The position numbers and the translations under genes were made by a program. The notes beneath the pieces were generated by a model. The model did not search any database, was not told the DNA's origin, and saw only the letters and a list, made by a program, of their open reading frames with translations. A DNA stretch of 64,000 nt, from positions 434,001 through 498,000 of the forward strand of contig NZ_CANKYW010000002.1 of assembly GCF_947488135.1 (NCBI RefSeq), written 5' to 3'. Source of the DNA: an uncultured Marivita sp. Lineage in GTDB: Bacteria; Pseudomonadota; Alphaproteobacteria; Rhodobacterales; Rhodobacteraceae. The stretch's first letter is position 1. Every line of letters starts with the position of its first letter. Positions 35,667-43,669 of the stretch are shown here, piece by piece.

Positions 35667-36650
35667 ATGTCTTTCATGACGGGCTTTGATGAACGCTGGG
35701 CCGATGTACCCGATTACATCCTTGGGATCACCAAAGACATCTGGGAAGACCGCGGCATCCACACGCTCCACGATTATTACGGGCCAGAGCTTGTCGTCCG
35801 GTCCCCGGCCTCTGTCGTCAAAGGCAATACCGGGATCATTGCCGCGACCGAGGCGACGCTGGCCGAATTCCCGGATCGAGAATTGCTGGGCGAGGATGTG
35901 ATCTGGTGTCCGACGGGGGATGACAGTTTTCTGTCGTCTCACCGGCTCTATTGCACCGCGACGCACGAGGGCGCGGGCATGTACGGCGCGCCGACGGGGC
36001 GCAGACTGGAATACCGCATTCTCGCCGATTGCTGGTGTCGCGACAACGGCGTGCACGACGAATGGCTGGTGCGCGACCAGGGGGCCATCGTTCGGCAGAT
36101 GGGTCAGGACGTGGTCGGTTGGACACGTGATCTCATCGCCCGAGAGGGTGGGCCGGACAACTGTGTCAAGCCGCTGACACCCGCCACGGATCTGCCGGGG
36201 CCTTACAAGGGGACAGGAAACGACAACGCTTGGGGCGAGACACTTGCCGACATCCTCACCCGGATCGCATCGGCCGAGTTTTCCGTCATTCCGAAAACCT
36301 ATGACCGCGCGGCGGAGCTGGCCTATCCCGGTCACGTGACCGGCGCGGGACATTCTGACGCCGACCGCTTCTGGATGCAGTTGCACGCGGCCTTCCCAAA
36401 CGCGCGGTTTTCCATCGACCACCGGATTGGGATGGACGAACCGCTCTGCGCCGCGCGCGCTGCGGTGCGATGGTCGCTGCACGGCACACATTCCGGCTGG
36501 GGCATGTTCGGCACCCCGACCGGGGCAGAGGTCTATATCATGGGGATCACCCATGCCGAATTCGGGCGCAACGGTCTGCGGCGTGAGTGGACGTTGATCG
36601 ACGAAACGGCGATCTGGAAACAGATTCTGCTCGCAACGGGGAGCGTGTGA
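35667..36650 (+). CDS. Tandem SnoaL/NTF2-like protein, last gene of the soe operon
   Basis: A 327-residue protein made of two SnoaL-like (NTF2 fold) halves, residues about 10-150 and 175-320. Each half ends with a related segment: MYGAPTGRRLEYRILADCW and MFGTPTGAEVYIMGITHAEF. The fold is used by polyketide cyclases, ketosteroid isomerases and many hydratases; no specific function can be assigned. It starts 3 bases after soeC. Related proteins lie at 37649 and 48264, and all three units carry a LacI-type operator. It ends 3 bases before the convergent LacI gene. Confidence 0.7.
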   Translation: MSFMTGFDERWADVPDYILGITKDIWEDRGIHTLHDYYGPELVVRSPASVVKGNTGIIAATEATLAEFPDRELLGEDVIWCPTGDDSFLSSHRLYCTATHEGAGMYGAPTGRRLEYRILADCWCRDNGVHDEWLVRDQGAIVRQMGQDVVGWTRDLIAREGGPDNCVKPLTPATDLPGPYKGTGNDNAWGETLADILTRIASAEFSVIPKTYDRAAELAYPGHVTGAGHSDADRFWMQLHAAFPNARFSIDHRIGMDEPLCAARAAVRWSLHGTHSGWGMFGTPTGAEVYIMGITHAEFGRNGLRREWTLIDETAIWKQILLATGSV

Positions 36651-36653
36651 TCC

Positions 36654-37652
36654 TCAGGCGCTGTGACGGCGGATCAGAGACACGGGCAGGGGATCGGGCG
36701 ACACGACCTCGGTCCCGCCGATTTCGGACATCAGAGCATTGACCGTCGCGGACACCATCGCCTCTGCGTCCTGTTTGATTGTGGTGAGGCTATAGGCAGG
36801 CCAAGCGGCACTTGGCACATCGTCGAACCCGATCACCGCCACGTCCTCGGGCACCGACAGACCCAGTTCGGCGCGCAGCACGTCCATCACCCCGAAGGCC
36901 ATGTAGTCATTGGCGACTAAGACCGCATCGGGCCGCTGGTCGGTGTCGAACATGCGCCGTGCGGCATCCTTGGCGCGGGGCAGCCGGAAATCCCCGACTT
37001 CGCGCGCAAAGAGGCCGAGACCGGCGGCGCGGAGCCCTTCCATCAGGCCCGCCTCGCGGTCACGCTGGGTGCTGGCGCCCTCCCAACCGGCGATATGGCC
37101 GATCCGGGTGCGGCCGAGCGCGATCAGATGCTCTGCCGCCAGGCGCCCGCCCATCCGGTTGTCGGACACCACGGCGAATTCCCCTTCGGTTTCGAGCTTG
37201 CGGTTGAAAAGCACGACCGGAACGCCAGAGGCCCGGCAGCGATCGGCCAGATCGGAACTCAACGCGACCGAGGCGAGGACAAGCCCATCCACCTGGTAGT
37301 CGAGGATCTGGCTCACCACATCACCGATATCGTCAGCCGTGTGCGACGCCATGAAGACGAGCACGTGATACCCCTCGCGCTCCAATGCGGCGGAAAGCAA
37401 TTCGAGCACGGTCGGGTAGAAATGATTGTCGAGATAGGCGACCACCAGCCCGATGATCTTGCTCTTTCCGGTGAGCATCGCGCGGGCCAGCACGTTGGGG
37501 CGATACCCAAGCGCCTCTGCCGCCTCGCGGACCTTCTCGGCGGTGCGCGGACTGACAGACGCGCCGGGCGTGAAGACGCGGCTGACGGCGGAGCGGCTGA
37601 CACCGGCGCGCTTGGCGACATCGAGCGAGGTGACTTTGCCTATCGTCGTCAT
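36654..37652 (-). CDS. LacI-family transcriptional regulator
   Basis: A 332-residue repressor: HTH at residues 7-30 (VTSLDVAKRAGVSRSAVSRVF), hinge helix region ending NVLARAML, then a periplasmic-binding-like effector domain (about 60-330) with GLVVAYLDNHFYP and the operator-coupling VIGFDDVPSAAW near residue 275. LacI regulators usually sense sugars or related small molecules. The start overlaps the stop of the SnoaL gene at 37649 (ATGA), so the two are one transcript behind a palindromic site at 38184. It probably represses its own operon, the soe operon and possibly the SnoaL gene at 48264. Confidence 0.9.
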   Translation of the reverse strand: MTTIGKVTSLDVAKRAGVSRSAVSRVFTPGASVSPRTAEKVREAAEALGYRPNVLARAMLTGKSKIIGLVVAYLDNHFYPTVLELLSAALEREGYHVLVFMASHTADDIGDVVSQILDYQVDGLVLASVALSSDLADRCRASGVPVVLFNRKLETEGEFAVVSDNRMGGRLAAEHLIALGRTRIGHIAGWEGASTQRDREAGLMEGLRAAGLGLFAREVGDFRLPRAKDAARRMFDTDQRPDAVLVANDYMAFGVMDVLRAELGLSVPEDVAVIGFDDVPSAAWPAYSLTTIKQDAEAMVSATVNALMSEIGGTEVVSPDPLPVSLIRRHSA

Positions 37653-38173
37653 GGCGCAGGCGGCGTCCGTTCGCCCTGGTCGAACGCTTCCCAGCCTTCG
37701 CCGTTGAACACATCGACGCCAAGTTGCGCAAGAACGTGCGGGAAATCGACCATCACGTAATTGTCGACGATCTTGCCATCGACGACTTTCCAGAAATCCA
37801 TGTAGCGGATCGTGACCCGCTTTCCGGTCGGCTCAACCCCCATGAAGCGCCCGGAATGCACCGCTTCCTGTCGTCCAAAGGCGGCGGCCCATTCGCCCAT
37901 GTAGAGCCGCGCCTCGTCCACGCAGACTTTGTCGGAAAACGCGGCCTGAAACGGTTTCTGCCAGTTCTCCTGAAATTCCCGTAGACCTTCCTTGGTGCCG
38001 CAGCCGGTGTTGCCCATCCAGCGGAACCCTGTTGCGAAGAACTCTCCGATATCGGCGATGCGGTGGTCGTTGAGACCGTCCACCATGGCTTCGATCACGC
38101 GACGGGTGTCGTCCGTCTTGGACAGATCCGTGTCGCGGGTCAGTACCGCTTGTTCAGGTCGTGCGCCGGTCAT
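37649..38173 (-). CDS. Single-domain SnoaL-like protein upstream of lacI
   Basis: A 174-residue SnoaL/NTF2-like protein. The N-terminal helices (TRRVIEAMVDGLNDHRIADIGEFF) and the sheet with FMGVEPTGKRVTIRYMDFWKV are typical. It shares the G-x-x-P-T-G-K-R-V-x-x-R segment with the tandem-domain proteins at 35667 and 48264. It is translationally coupled to the LacI gene. A LacI-type palindrome lies 10 bases upstream of the ATG, immediately before the GAGG ribosome binding site. Function unknown; it may be an isomerase, cyclase or dehydratase in the pathway sensed by LacI. Confidence 0.75.
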   Translation of the reverse strand: MTGARPEQAVLTRDTDLSKTDDTRRVIEAMVDGLNDHRIADIGEFFATGFRWMGNTGCGTKEGLREFQENWQKPFQAAFSDKVCVDEARLYMGEWAAAFGRQEAVHSGRFMGVEPTGKRVTIRYMDFWKVVDGKIVDNYVMVDFPHVLAQLGVDVFNGEGWEAFDQGERTPPAP

Positions 38174-38183
38174 TGGTCCTCAC

Positions 38184-38197
38184 TGCATGCGTTTGCA
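38184..38197. promoter_or_regulatory. LacI-type operator before the SnoaL-lacI pair
   Basis: TGCATGCGTTTGCA, fitting the pattern TGCA-NN-CG-NN-TGCA with central CG. It lies 10 bases upstream of the SnoaL start codon, directly before its ribosome binding site, a position suited to roadblock repression and autoregulation. Confidence 0.65.
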
Positions 38198-38234
38198 AAA
38201 CAGTGGACGCATCCGACCTGCATTGGCAAGAGCG

Positions 38235-38879
38235 TTACTTCGACTTCCAGCTGTCCAACCAGCGGCGAACTCCGCTGCGCCGCCGCGCGATACCGTCGCC
38301 CACCGACTCGAACCCTTCTTCCACGTCCTCAAGAACCGGATCGATCCGCGCCCGGCGAAAGCGCCGCCAGCGGACGTAGATCGCCCAGAAAACCGCGGCC
38401 AGTGTCGTCAGAATGATGATGTTGATCCAAGGAATGATCCGCACATCCGGGCTATCGACAGCCCGCACGCTGATCGCGTTCGGGAAAATGGTGAAGAATT
38501 CGTTGCGCCAGCCGTAATGCTTGATCACCACCCATTGCGGGTTGGCCGAGGTGCTGCGCAGGTCCGCTGCTTCGGCCTGAAGGTTTGAGGTGTCGAACTT
38601 GAAATAGGGCGGCCAGCCCCAGCCGGTATCCTCGTTGCGGTAGACCATCACATCGCCATCATCGAGAACGGCGGAAATGAAGAACACGTCGCGGTTCGGC
38701 AAGGTGCCATCGCTGCCCACATCGGCGGAGGCCCAGAACCATCGGTTTTCACCCGGATCGATACGGCGCACCTCGGTGTCGGTGATCCGGGCGATATCGT
38801 GCTGGGGCAGCGTGTAATGCAGGAACGACGCGAACAGGACCCAAAAGGTCAGGATGATGGCCCACTTGATATATCCCAC
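38235..38879 (-). CDS. DUF1523-family membrane protein
   Basis: A 214-residue protein with an N-terminal helix (residues about 5-24), a periplasmic domain and a second helix (about 150-170) followed by a basic cytoplasmic tail rich in arginine. The start KWAIILTFWVLFASFLHYTLPQHD and the TEVRRID segment are typical of the DUF1523 family, which has no known function. It is the last gene of a minus-strand operon that starts at 45861, 11 bases after a small membrane protein gene. It may sense or transmit a state of the cell envelope. Confidence 0.7.
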   Translation of the reverse strand: MGYIKWAIILTFWVLFASFLHYTLPQHDIARITDTEVRRIDPGENRWFWASADVGSDGTLPNRDVFFISAVLDDGDVMVYRNEDTGWGWPPYFKFDTSNLQAEAADLRSTSANPQWVVIKHYGWRNEFFTIFPNAISVRAVDSPDVRIIPWINIIILTTLAAVFWAIYVRWRRFRRARIDPVLEDVEEGFESVGDGIARRRSGVRRWLDSWKSK

Positions 38880-38890
38880 GGCGACGTCCC

Positions 38891-39157
38891 CTAGTAGAAA
38901 TTCGTGAAGTAGATGATGGCAGAGATAACCACCATCGGGACGATATACACCCCCAGAATGAGCTTGCGGCGCAGTGATCCGTCATACTCGCGCAAGCCCG
39001 CCTCGACAAAGGTGTCGCGGTCGCCCTGCTGGATCTCTTCGTCCCACTCCTTCTCGAGCTTGTCGCGCCGCACCGCGCGGGAATAGAGCGAGAGGCAGAT
39101 ATAGACCACGCTCAGGACAAGAAACCCGATCACCAACAACCGTCCAAGTGCAAACAT
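38891..39157 (-). CDS. Small two-helix membrane protein
   Basis: An 88-residue protein with two hydrophobic helices (about residues 5-24 and 66-86) separated by a charged loop (RRDKLEKEWDEEIQQGDRDTF). I do not recognise a named family. It lies 3 bases after the DUF6638-like gene and 11 bases before the DUF1523 gene, so it is a component of the same operon. Confidence 0.7.
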   Translation of the reverse strand: MFALGRLLVIGFLVLSVVYICLSLYSRAVRRDKLEKEWDEEIQQGDRDTFVEAGLREYDGSLRRKLILGVYIVPMVVISAIIYFTNFY

Positions 39158-39160
39158 ACC

Positions 39161-40495
39161 CTACCTCCGAACCGCGCCCCAGGGGCCAACGCGCGCCACC
39201 ATATCGTCGCGGATCGGGGTGGGTTCTTCAAGCGGCGCGTCATGGCCAAAGAGCGCTTCGCGCGCGCCCGCCTTGTCGGCGACGTATTCGCGGGTCAGGA
39301 AATCGACCACATAGGCGCGTTTCGTGTCGGACCACGCCCGATAGGCGGCGTAGAACGCCTCCTTGTGGCAGATGTAGAGCTGGCGGATATCCTTGGGCGA
39401 CAGCTCGGACAGCAGCATGTTCACCAGCGTCGCATCTGGCGTGTCGCTGGCCCGTAGCGTGTAGAAATAGGCCGGATGGTCGCTGGCGATCCGGGGCCAT
39501 TTGGCATCCCCGTCAGCCCATTGCACCAACTGGTTCAGCGCGTGCCATTCCGGTGGCAACCGGTCGGCATAGCGTCGCGCCAGCCCTCTGATGTCCCGCC
39601 GGGTGGCGCCCTTGAGGTCGATCTCTGCCTCTTGCGCGATATCCACGACGATGAAATCCATCTTCTGCCGCAGGATCGCGCTTGCGTCGATGCCGCGCGC
39701 TTTGACGATGGGTTCCACCAGCCCGTTGAGCTCCAGAAACTTCGCCACCTTGTTCCGCTGTTGCAGGCTGAACGTATGGGCAATCGGCATTCCCGGCACG
39801 ACATCACCCGCACAGATCGCCGCCGGATGCTCCACCTGCCGGAAGACATAGATCCCGCCGAAGTGGCTGGTGTGGAAGTTCTCCTGTTTGAACTCCATCT
39901 GCTTGAGCCGCACCGGGTTGCGCACCACATCGCCCGTGCGTTTCGCCAAGGTGATCATCTCGGCGATCAGCACATCATCGTGCCAGCCGTCCTCTTCCGT
40001 CTTGAACCGATCCACCAGCGCGCCCAGCTTTTCCGCATCGCGCACCGTGCCCTGCGTCGTGTCCGCCTCGATCCGGATGGTGTGGATGTCGAACAGCCGC
40101 TCGGGGTTGGACACGTCGAACACCGTGTTCACCAACTCCCCCGCCACCGCATCCTTGGCCGTCAACGCGAAGAGCTGGCTCTCATTCGCCTCGATGAACT
40201 GCCGCAGAATATCCCGCGAGGTCGAGAATTTCGCATCGAGCAGCGGCGCCGTCTTCTGCTGCGTCGTCAGCAGGATGAACTGCCGGTTCACCCCGTTGTG
40301 GTTGAGGTAGAGCGGATCGTCCAACTCGTCCCCGATCTCGGGCGAGAAGCCGGAGATGTCGATGTGGAAATCGGTCTGGGTGGTGGTCTTGCCGGTGAGG
40401 TGCTTGAGCGCGCGGTTGTACCGTTCGACCAGCGCCGGCGAGGCGACATGGATCAGGTTGCCGAACATCAGGCCGGATTGGATGAGGCGGTTCAT
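39161..40495 (-). CDS. Conserved protein, DUF6638-like, in AAA/TelA operon
   Basis: A 444-residue soluble protein starting MNRLIQSGLMFGNLIHVASP; it resembles the DUF6638 proteins of Rhodobacteraceae as I remember them. No catalytic motif is evident. It follows the AAA ATPase gene in this operon, but a toxin-antitoxin pair now separates them. The toxin stop codon is only 4 bases from this ATG and no Shine-Dalgarno sequence is visible, so translation is probably coupled to the toxin gene. Role unknown; its conserved company suggests it works with the ATPase and TelA-like protein. Confidence 0.65.
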   Translation of the reverse strand: MNRLIQSGLMFGNLIHVASPALVERYNRALKHLTGKTTTQTDFHIDISGFSPEIGDELDDPLYLNHNGVNRQFILLTTQQKTAPLLDAKFSTSRDILRQFIEANESQLFALTAKDAVAGELVNTVFDVSNPERLFDIHTIRIEADTTQGTVRDAEKLGALVDRFKTEEDGWHDDVLIAEMITLAKRTGDVVRNPVRLKQMEFKQENFHTSHFGGIYVFRQVEHPAAICAGDVVPGMPIAHTFSLQQRNKVAKFLELNGLVEPIVKARGIDASAILRQKMDFIVVDIAQEAEIDLKGATRRDIRGLARRYADRLPPEWHALNQLVQWADGDAKWPRIASDHPAYFYTLRASDTPDATLVNMLLSELSPKDIRQLYICHKEAFYAAYRAWSDTKRAYVVDFLTREYVADKAGAREALFGHDAPLEEPTPIRDDMVARVGPWGAVRR

Positions 40496-40499
40496 TTAT

Positions 40500-40904
40500 C
40501 TAGCTATCAGAAACAAAGACGGGTTTTATTGACCCATTATTTTGAACTTTGAAAATGAACGGTGCTTCGTGGTTTTGAGCCAGAGCTATGATGCGTTCAT
40601 GTGTTCGCATGAAAATTCCTAGAGTTTTCCACATCCCGATTTGAGCATCAGGGAAGTAAAAGCACCGAATATTATGCTGTTTGAGAGCTTGGATCTCGTG
40701 TTCAATAAGATGGAACTTTAGGTCTTGGGTCAGTACTACCCAATTTTTAGCCCCAACCTTTTCCATCCATTCGTCATCTGCCATATCTTGAGCGAACCGC
40801 TCACCTTGATGCCAGCGAATTTTTACGGGAGGGCGAAGCTTGTAAAGTGCGTTTGGAAGGCGCCTTCCAAAGTTCCTGTCAAAGTAAAGAGTTAATGCAT
40901 CCAT
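40500..40904 (-). CDS. PIN-like toxin (VapC45-type)
   Basis: A 134-residue protein whose N-terminal LYFDRNFGRRLPNAL and central WVVLTQDLKFH fit PIN-like nucleases of the VapC45 type, with acidic residues D9 and D63 as likely metal ligands. It overlaps the end of the upstream DUF433 protein gene by 13 bases, the usual antitoxin-toxin order. The DNA from about 40500 to 41650 is visibly richer in A and T and uses rarer codons than its neighbours, indicating acquisition. A ribonuclease toxin is the likely activity. Confidence 0.72.
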   Translation of the reverse strand: MDALTLYFDRNFGRRLPNALYKLRPPVKIRWHQGERFAQDMADDEWMEKVGAKNWVVLTQDLKFHLIEHEIQALKQHNIRCFYFPDAQIGMWKTLGIFMRTHERIIALAQNHEAPFIFKVQNNGSIKPVFVSDS

Positions 40905-41599
40905 CGAGATAAACGAGACTCACTTGGTTCAATGCCTTCGAACGTGAGAGCTTGTAACACTTGCTGTTCGGACAGTGCGAAGTCTTCAGCTATTTCGTCC
41001 ACTTCCTCGCCTGCTATCCAGCGTGCTCTCAAAATCCCTGTTTTTATCCCACCGATTTGCGGCGCGCCGAATGCTAGCTTTGGGTTAATCTCTATATCCT
41101 TGTCTGGCCCCGCGACCTTCCAAGCAATAACCGCTCCACTGTCATCATAATTGAATTCCGCAAACCGCGAAGTAAGCATTTCAGTCCAAGTGTATTGTCC
41201 GCCGTGGTTTGCTGACAGAACTTTGTCTTCAATCACTTCTCCTAGATCGCCTTCTATCTCGCTGAATACATCTGCGCCGTCTGTCTTGAATCGCAATTTC
41301 GCAAAAGGGAAGTCCAGCCCAGTTTCTTTCTTGAAGTATGCCCTAGCCAGTTCAATCTCATGGAGCTTAACGCCAAGCTTGCGCATGTCGGCCACAACAG
41401 CAAGCTCAATAAGCTGTAAGAAAGATATCCCTTCACGTGGTTGCTTCGTACTAAGAAGTGGAGGCTTGCCTGCGATTTTTCTCTTATGCCATGCCGTGAC
41501 CGTCTGAGGAGCTACGCGCGCATAGGAAGCGGCTTCACCCACTCTATAAGAGGGGATGCTCAACCGTGTTTCCCAAAGTTGACGCGCTTCCGCTGACAT
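40892..41599 (-). CDS. DUF433/MerR-like antitoxin
   Basis: A 235-residue protein with an N-terminal MerR-like HTH (residues about 18-40, YRVGEAASYARVAPQTVTAW) and a C-terminal DUF433 domain (about 170-225; INPKLAFGAPQIGGIKTGI, then DEIAEDFALSEQQVLQAL). This combination is known from antitoxins paired with PIN toxins. The ATG at 41599 has AAGGAG at ideal spacing; an in-frame TTG at 41647 is unlikely. The palindrome CTTGGTACCAAG directly upstream could be its autoregulatory site. Confidence 0.75.
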   Translation of the reverse strand: MSAEARQLWETRLSIPSYRVGEAASYARVAPQTVTAWHKRKIAGKPPLLSTKQPREGISFLQLIELAVVADMRKLGVKLHEIELARAYFKKETGLDFPFAKLRFKTDGADVFSEIEGDLGEVIEDKVLSANHGGQYTWTEMLTSRFAEFNYDDSGAVIAWKVAGPDKDIEINPKLAFGAPQIGGIKTGILRARWIAGEEVDEIAEDFALSEQQVLQALTFEGIEPSESRLSRWMH

Positions 41600-41609
41600 T
41601 TTTTCACTC

Positions 41610-41621
41610 CTTGGTACCAAG
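41610..41621. promoter_or_regulatory. Perfect 12-bp palindrome before the antitoxin gene
   Basis: CTTGGTACCAAG ends at the AAGGAG ribosome binding site of the antitoxin gene. Antitoxins with an HTH commonly repress their own operon from such a site. Confidence 0.5.
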
Positions 41622-41658
41622 TAGGATGTAGATGGGGTCTTTGGCAACGATTATGAAG

Positions 41659-43593
41659 TCACCCCTTGCCCTCCAACCACCTTCTCTTCGCCTCTTCCTG
41701 ACGTCCGAAGTCCCGCACCATCCCTTCAATGGCAATCTCATCCGACTTGTCCGCATAGCGGAACTCGGAATCCGCGTAGCGGTTGATCTCCTGGATCACC
41801 ATCTCGACCGTGATCGGCCGCCGCAACTCCTCGATCATCGCCGCCTTCTCGTCATAGGGTTTGAACAGGAACAGGTCCGGCTGCTCCATCCACTCATCCG
41901 GCAGTTCGAAATCCATCGCGCGGACCTTCACCGCGTCGGTGATGTTCTTGATCGCGCGGCCCGTGAAGCGCGGGTCGGCCTCCTGAATGGCCTTGAGATA
42001 GGTGCCCATCTTGGCAATCGTGTCGAGCGCGCCAATCTGCGACGACACCCGGTCATAGACCTCCAGCAACCCCGGTTCCTTGGGTCGGTTGTGAGACTCG
42101 AACGACGCCGCCACCGCCCGCTGGATTTGCTGCGCGGCGTAGAGTTCGTGATCGCCCAGCGGGATGTCGTGCTTGCGCCCCATCAGCAGCGCAAGGATGT
42201 CGATGTAATCCTCCCGCGTCTGCGGCCCGTCCACAAGAAACCGCGCCCCCGCCCGCTGGCGCAACGCGTCATCCACGTTCTCGGGATAGTTCGAGAACAT
42301 CCCGAACGTGCAGTTCCCCCGCACCACCGTATTGGCCCCGGCAAACGCCTCCATGAACACCGCCGTGACCTCCTGCTGCCCCGCGCTTGACTGCCGGTCG
42401 CCGCGCTTGCCCGCGATCTGGTCGATGTCGTCGATGGTCCCGAACCCGATCACCGACGGGTCGAGGACATTGTTCACAAACGCCTTCGCGTTCTGCCCCG
42501 ACTTGCCCTGATAGCTGTCGATATTGTCGATGCCGAAGTTCTGGTAGCGGAACGTGTAGCCCGCGTTCTGGCAATAGTCGTGGATCATCCCCGCCATCAT
42601 CTGGATCAGCGTCGTCTTCCCCGTCCCCGGAGCGCCGTCCCCCATGAAGGTGAAGATGAAGCCGCCAAGCTCCGCAAACGGGTTCAGACGGCGTTCAAAG
42701 TCATACGCCATCAGCATTTTCGCCAGCCGCATCGCCTGGTACTTGGCGATATGGTTGCCCACCACCTGATGCGGTTTCTTGAACTGCATGGTGAGGACCG
42801 TGCCCTTGGCCTTGGTCGCGGGCGTGAAGCCCCGGATCGTCAGGTCATCCGCCTCCACCCGCCAGTTGGCGCTGGTAAACGCCCCCGTCCGTGCGCCGTT
42901 CTGCGCGCGCAATGCGATCCGCTCCATCAACTGCTCGGCAAAGGCCAGCACCGTCGCCACCATGCGCGGCTCATCACTCGCATAGCTCGCGATCTGCTGG
43001 TCCAACTCCCAAAGCGCGCCATGCAGGGCAAGCTGCGCATTGTCGGTCAGAACCTCCTCGACCTCGCCCACATCGACCGTCACCTCAGACGCTTGTGACG
43101 CCAGCAAGAACGCAGTCGCATTGGCGAAGACATACCCAACCGTCAGCGCCTCACCCTCCAGCAGTGCCGAAAACTCCGCGGTCCGGTCCGCACCCAGCGA
43201 TCCCTGCAAGTTCGCCCGCTTCAACTCGCCAAGACCCGTGGCGTCCGAAAACGCTTCACCCATCGCCAGTGCGATCCCAAGCGCCCGCCGCAAGCCATGC
43301 ATCACCGCCGCCTGCGCGGGCGACACCAACGGATCATCCCCATCCGCCGCCGCGATCCGCTCAAGCAGATGCACACCCTCGGGCCGCGCCGTGGACCGCG
43401 TCACCAATCCCGGCGTCGTCGACCGGAACCGCCGCCGCGTGCCGATCCCCGACGACCACTCTGTCGCCACCGGCTCCGCACCGGATGCCATTCGAGGCGT
43501 GTGATCGAACCCCTCCAGCATCGCGTTGGCCGCCGGGTAATGCTTGCGGATCGCCTCTTCGCGAAGTTCCATCAGATCGGACGTAACGGACAT
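41659..43593 (-). CDS. AAA-family ATPase of an uncharacterised envelope/stress operon
   Basis: A 644-residue protein with a helical N-terminal half and a C-terminal AAA module. Walker A is GDGAPGTGKTTL (about residue 318), Walker B-like FGTIDDIDQIAG (about 390), and a sensor-1-like segment GMFSNYPENVDDALRQRAGARF with an arginine finger region follows near 430-450. It resembles MoxR/CbbQ-like remodelling ATPases in general layout, but I cannot place it in a named family. It sits after the TelA-like and 372-residue proteins and before the toxin-antitoxin insertion. It may remodel a complex made with those neighbours. Confidence 0.75.
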   Translation of the reverse strand: MSVTSDLMELREEAIRKHYPAANAMLEGFDHTPRMASGAEPVATEWSSGIGTRRRFRSTTPGLVTRSTARPEGVHLLERIAAADGDDPLVSPAQAAVMHGLRRALGIALAMGEAFSDATGLGELKRANLQGSLGADRTAEFSALLEGEALTVGYVFANATAFLLASQASEVTVDVGEVEEVLTDNAQLALHGALWELDQQIASYASDEPRMVATVLAFAEQLMERIALRAQNGARTGAFTSANWRVEADDLTIRGFTPATKAKGTVLTMQFKKPHQVVGNHIAKYQAMRLAKMLMAYDFERRLNPFAELGGFIFTFMGDGAPGTGKTTLIQMMAGMIHDYCQNAGYTFRYQNFGIDNIDSYQGKSGQNAKAFVNNVLDPSVIGFGTIDDIDQIAGKRGDRQSSAGQQEVTAVFMEAFAGANTVVRGNCTFGMFSNYPENVDDALRQRAGARFLVDGPQTREDYIDILALLMGRKHDIPLGDHELYAAQQIQRAVAASFESHNRPKEPGLLEVYDRVSSQIGALDTIAKMGTYLKAIQEADPRFTGRAIKNITDAVKVRAMDFELPDEWMEQPDLFLFKPYDEKAAMIEELRRPITVEMVIQEINRYADSEFRYADKSDEIAIEGMVRDFGRQEEAKRRWLEGKG

Positions 43594-43611
43594 CTCCCGA
43601 CGCTCCCATGC

Positions 43612-43652
43612 TTCATCTTGCCAAATAAACTCCCGCCGGAGGCTCCCGCATT
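43612..43652 (-). repeat. Probable dispersed Rhodobacteraceae intergenic repeat
   Basis: The 76-base gap holds, on the minus strand, GGGAGCCTCCGGCGGGAG followed shortly by TTTATTTGGCAAGATGAAG. Very similar intergenic segments are common in Rhodobacteraceae genomes, often after genes, and form a GC hairpin. Only one copy is in this window, so the repeat nature rests on recollection of other genomes. Confidence 0.4.
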
Positions 43653-43669
43653 CGACGCAAGTGCTGCGC

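Noticed and set aside
34488-36554. Very long antisense reading frame (about 690 codons) opposite soeB-soeC-SnoaL
   Set aside because: It is a codon-bias shadow in GC-rich DNA: rich in Arg/Gly/His, no recognisable domains, and fully covered by three well-supported genes on the other strand.
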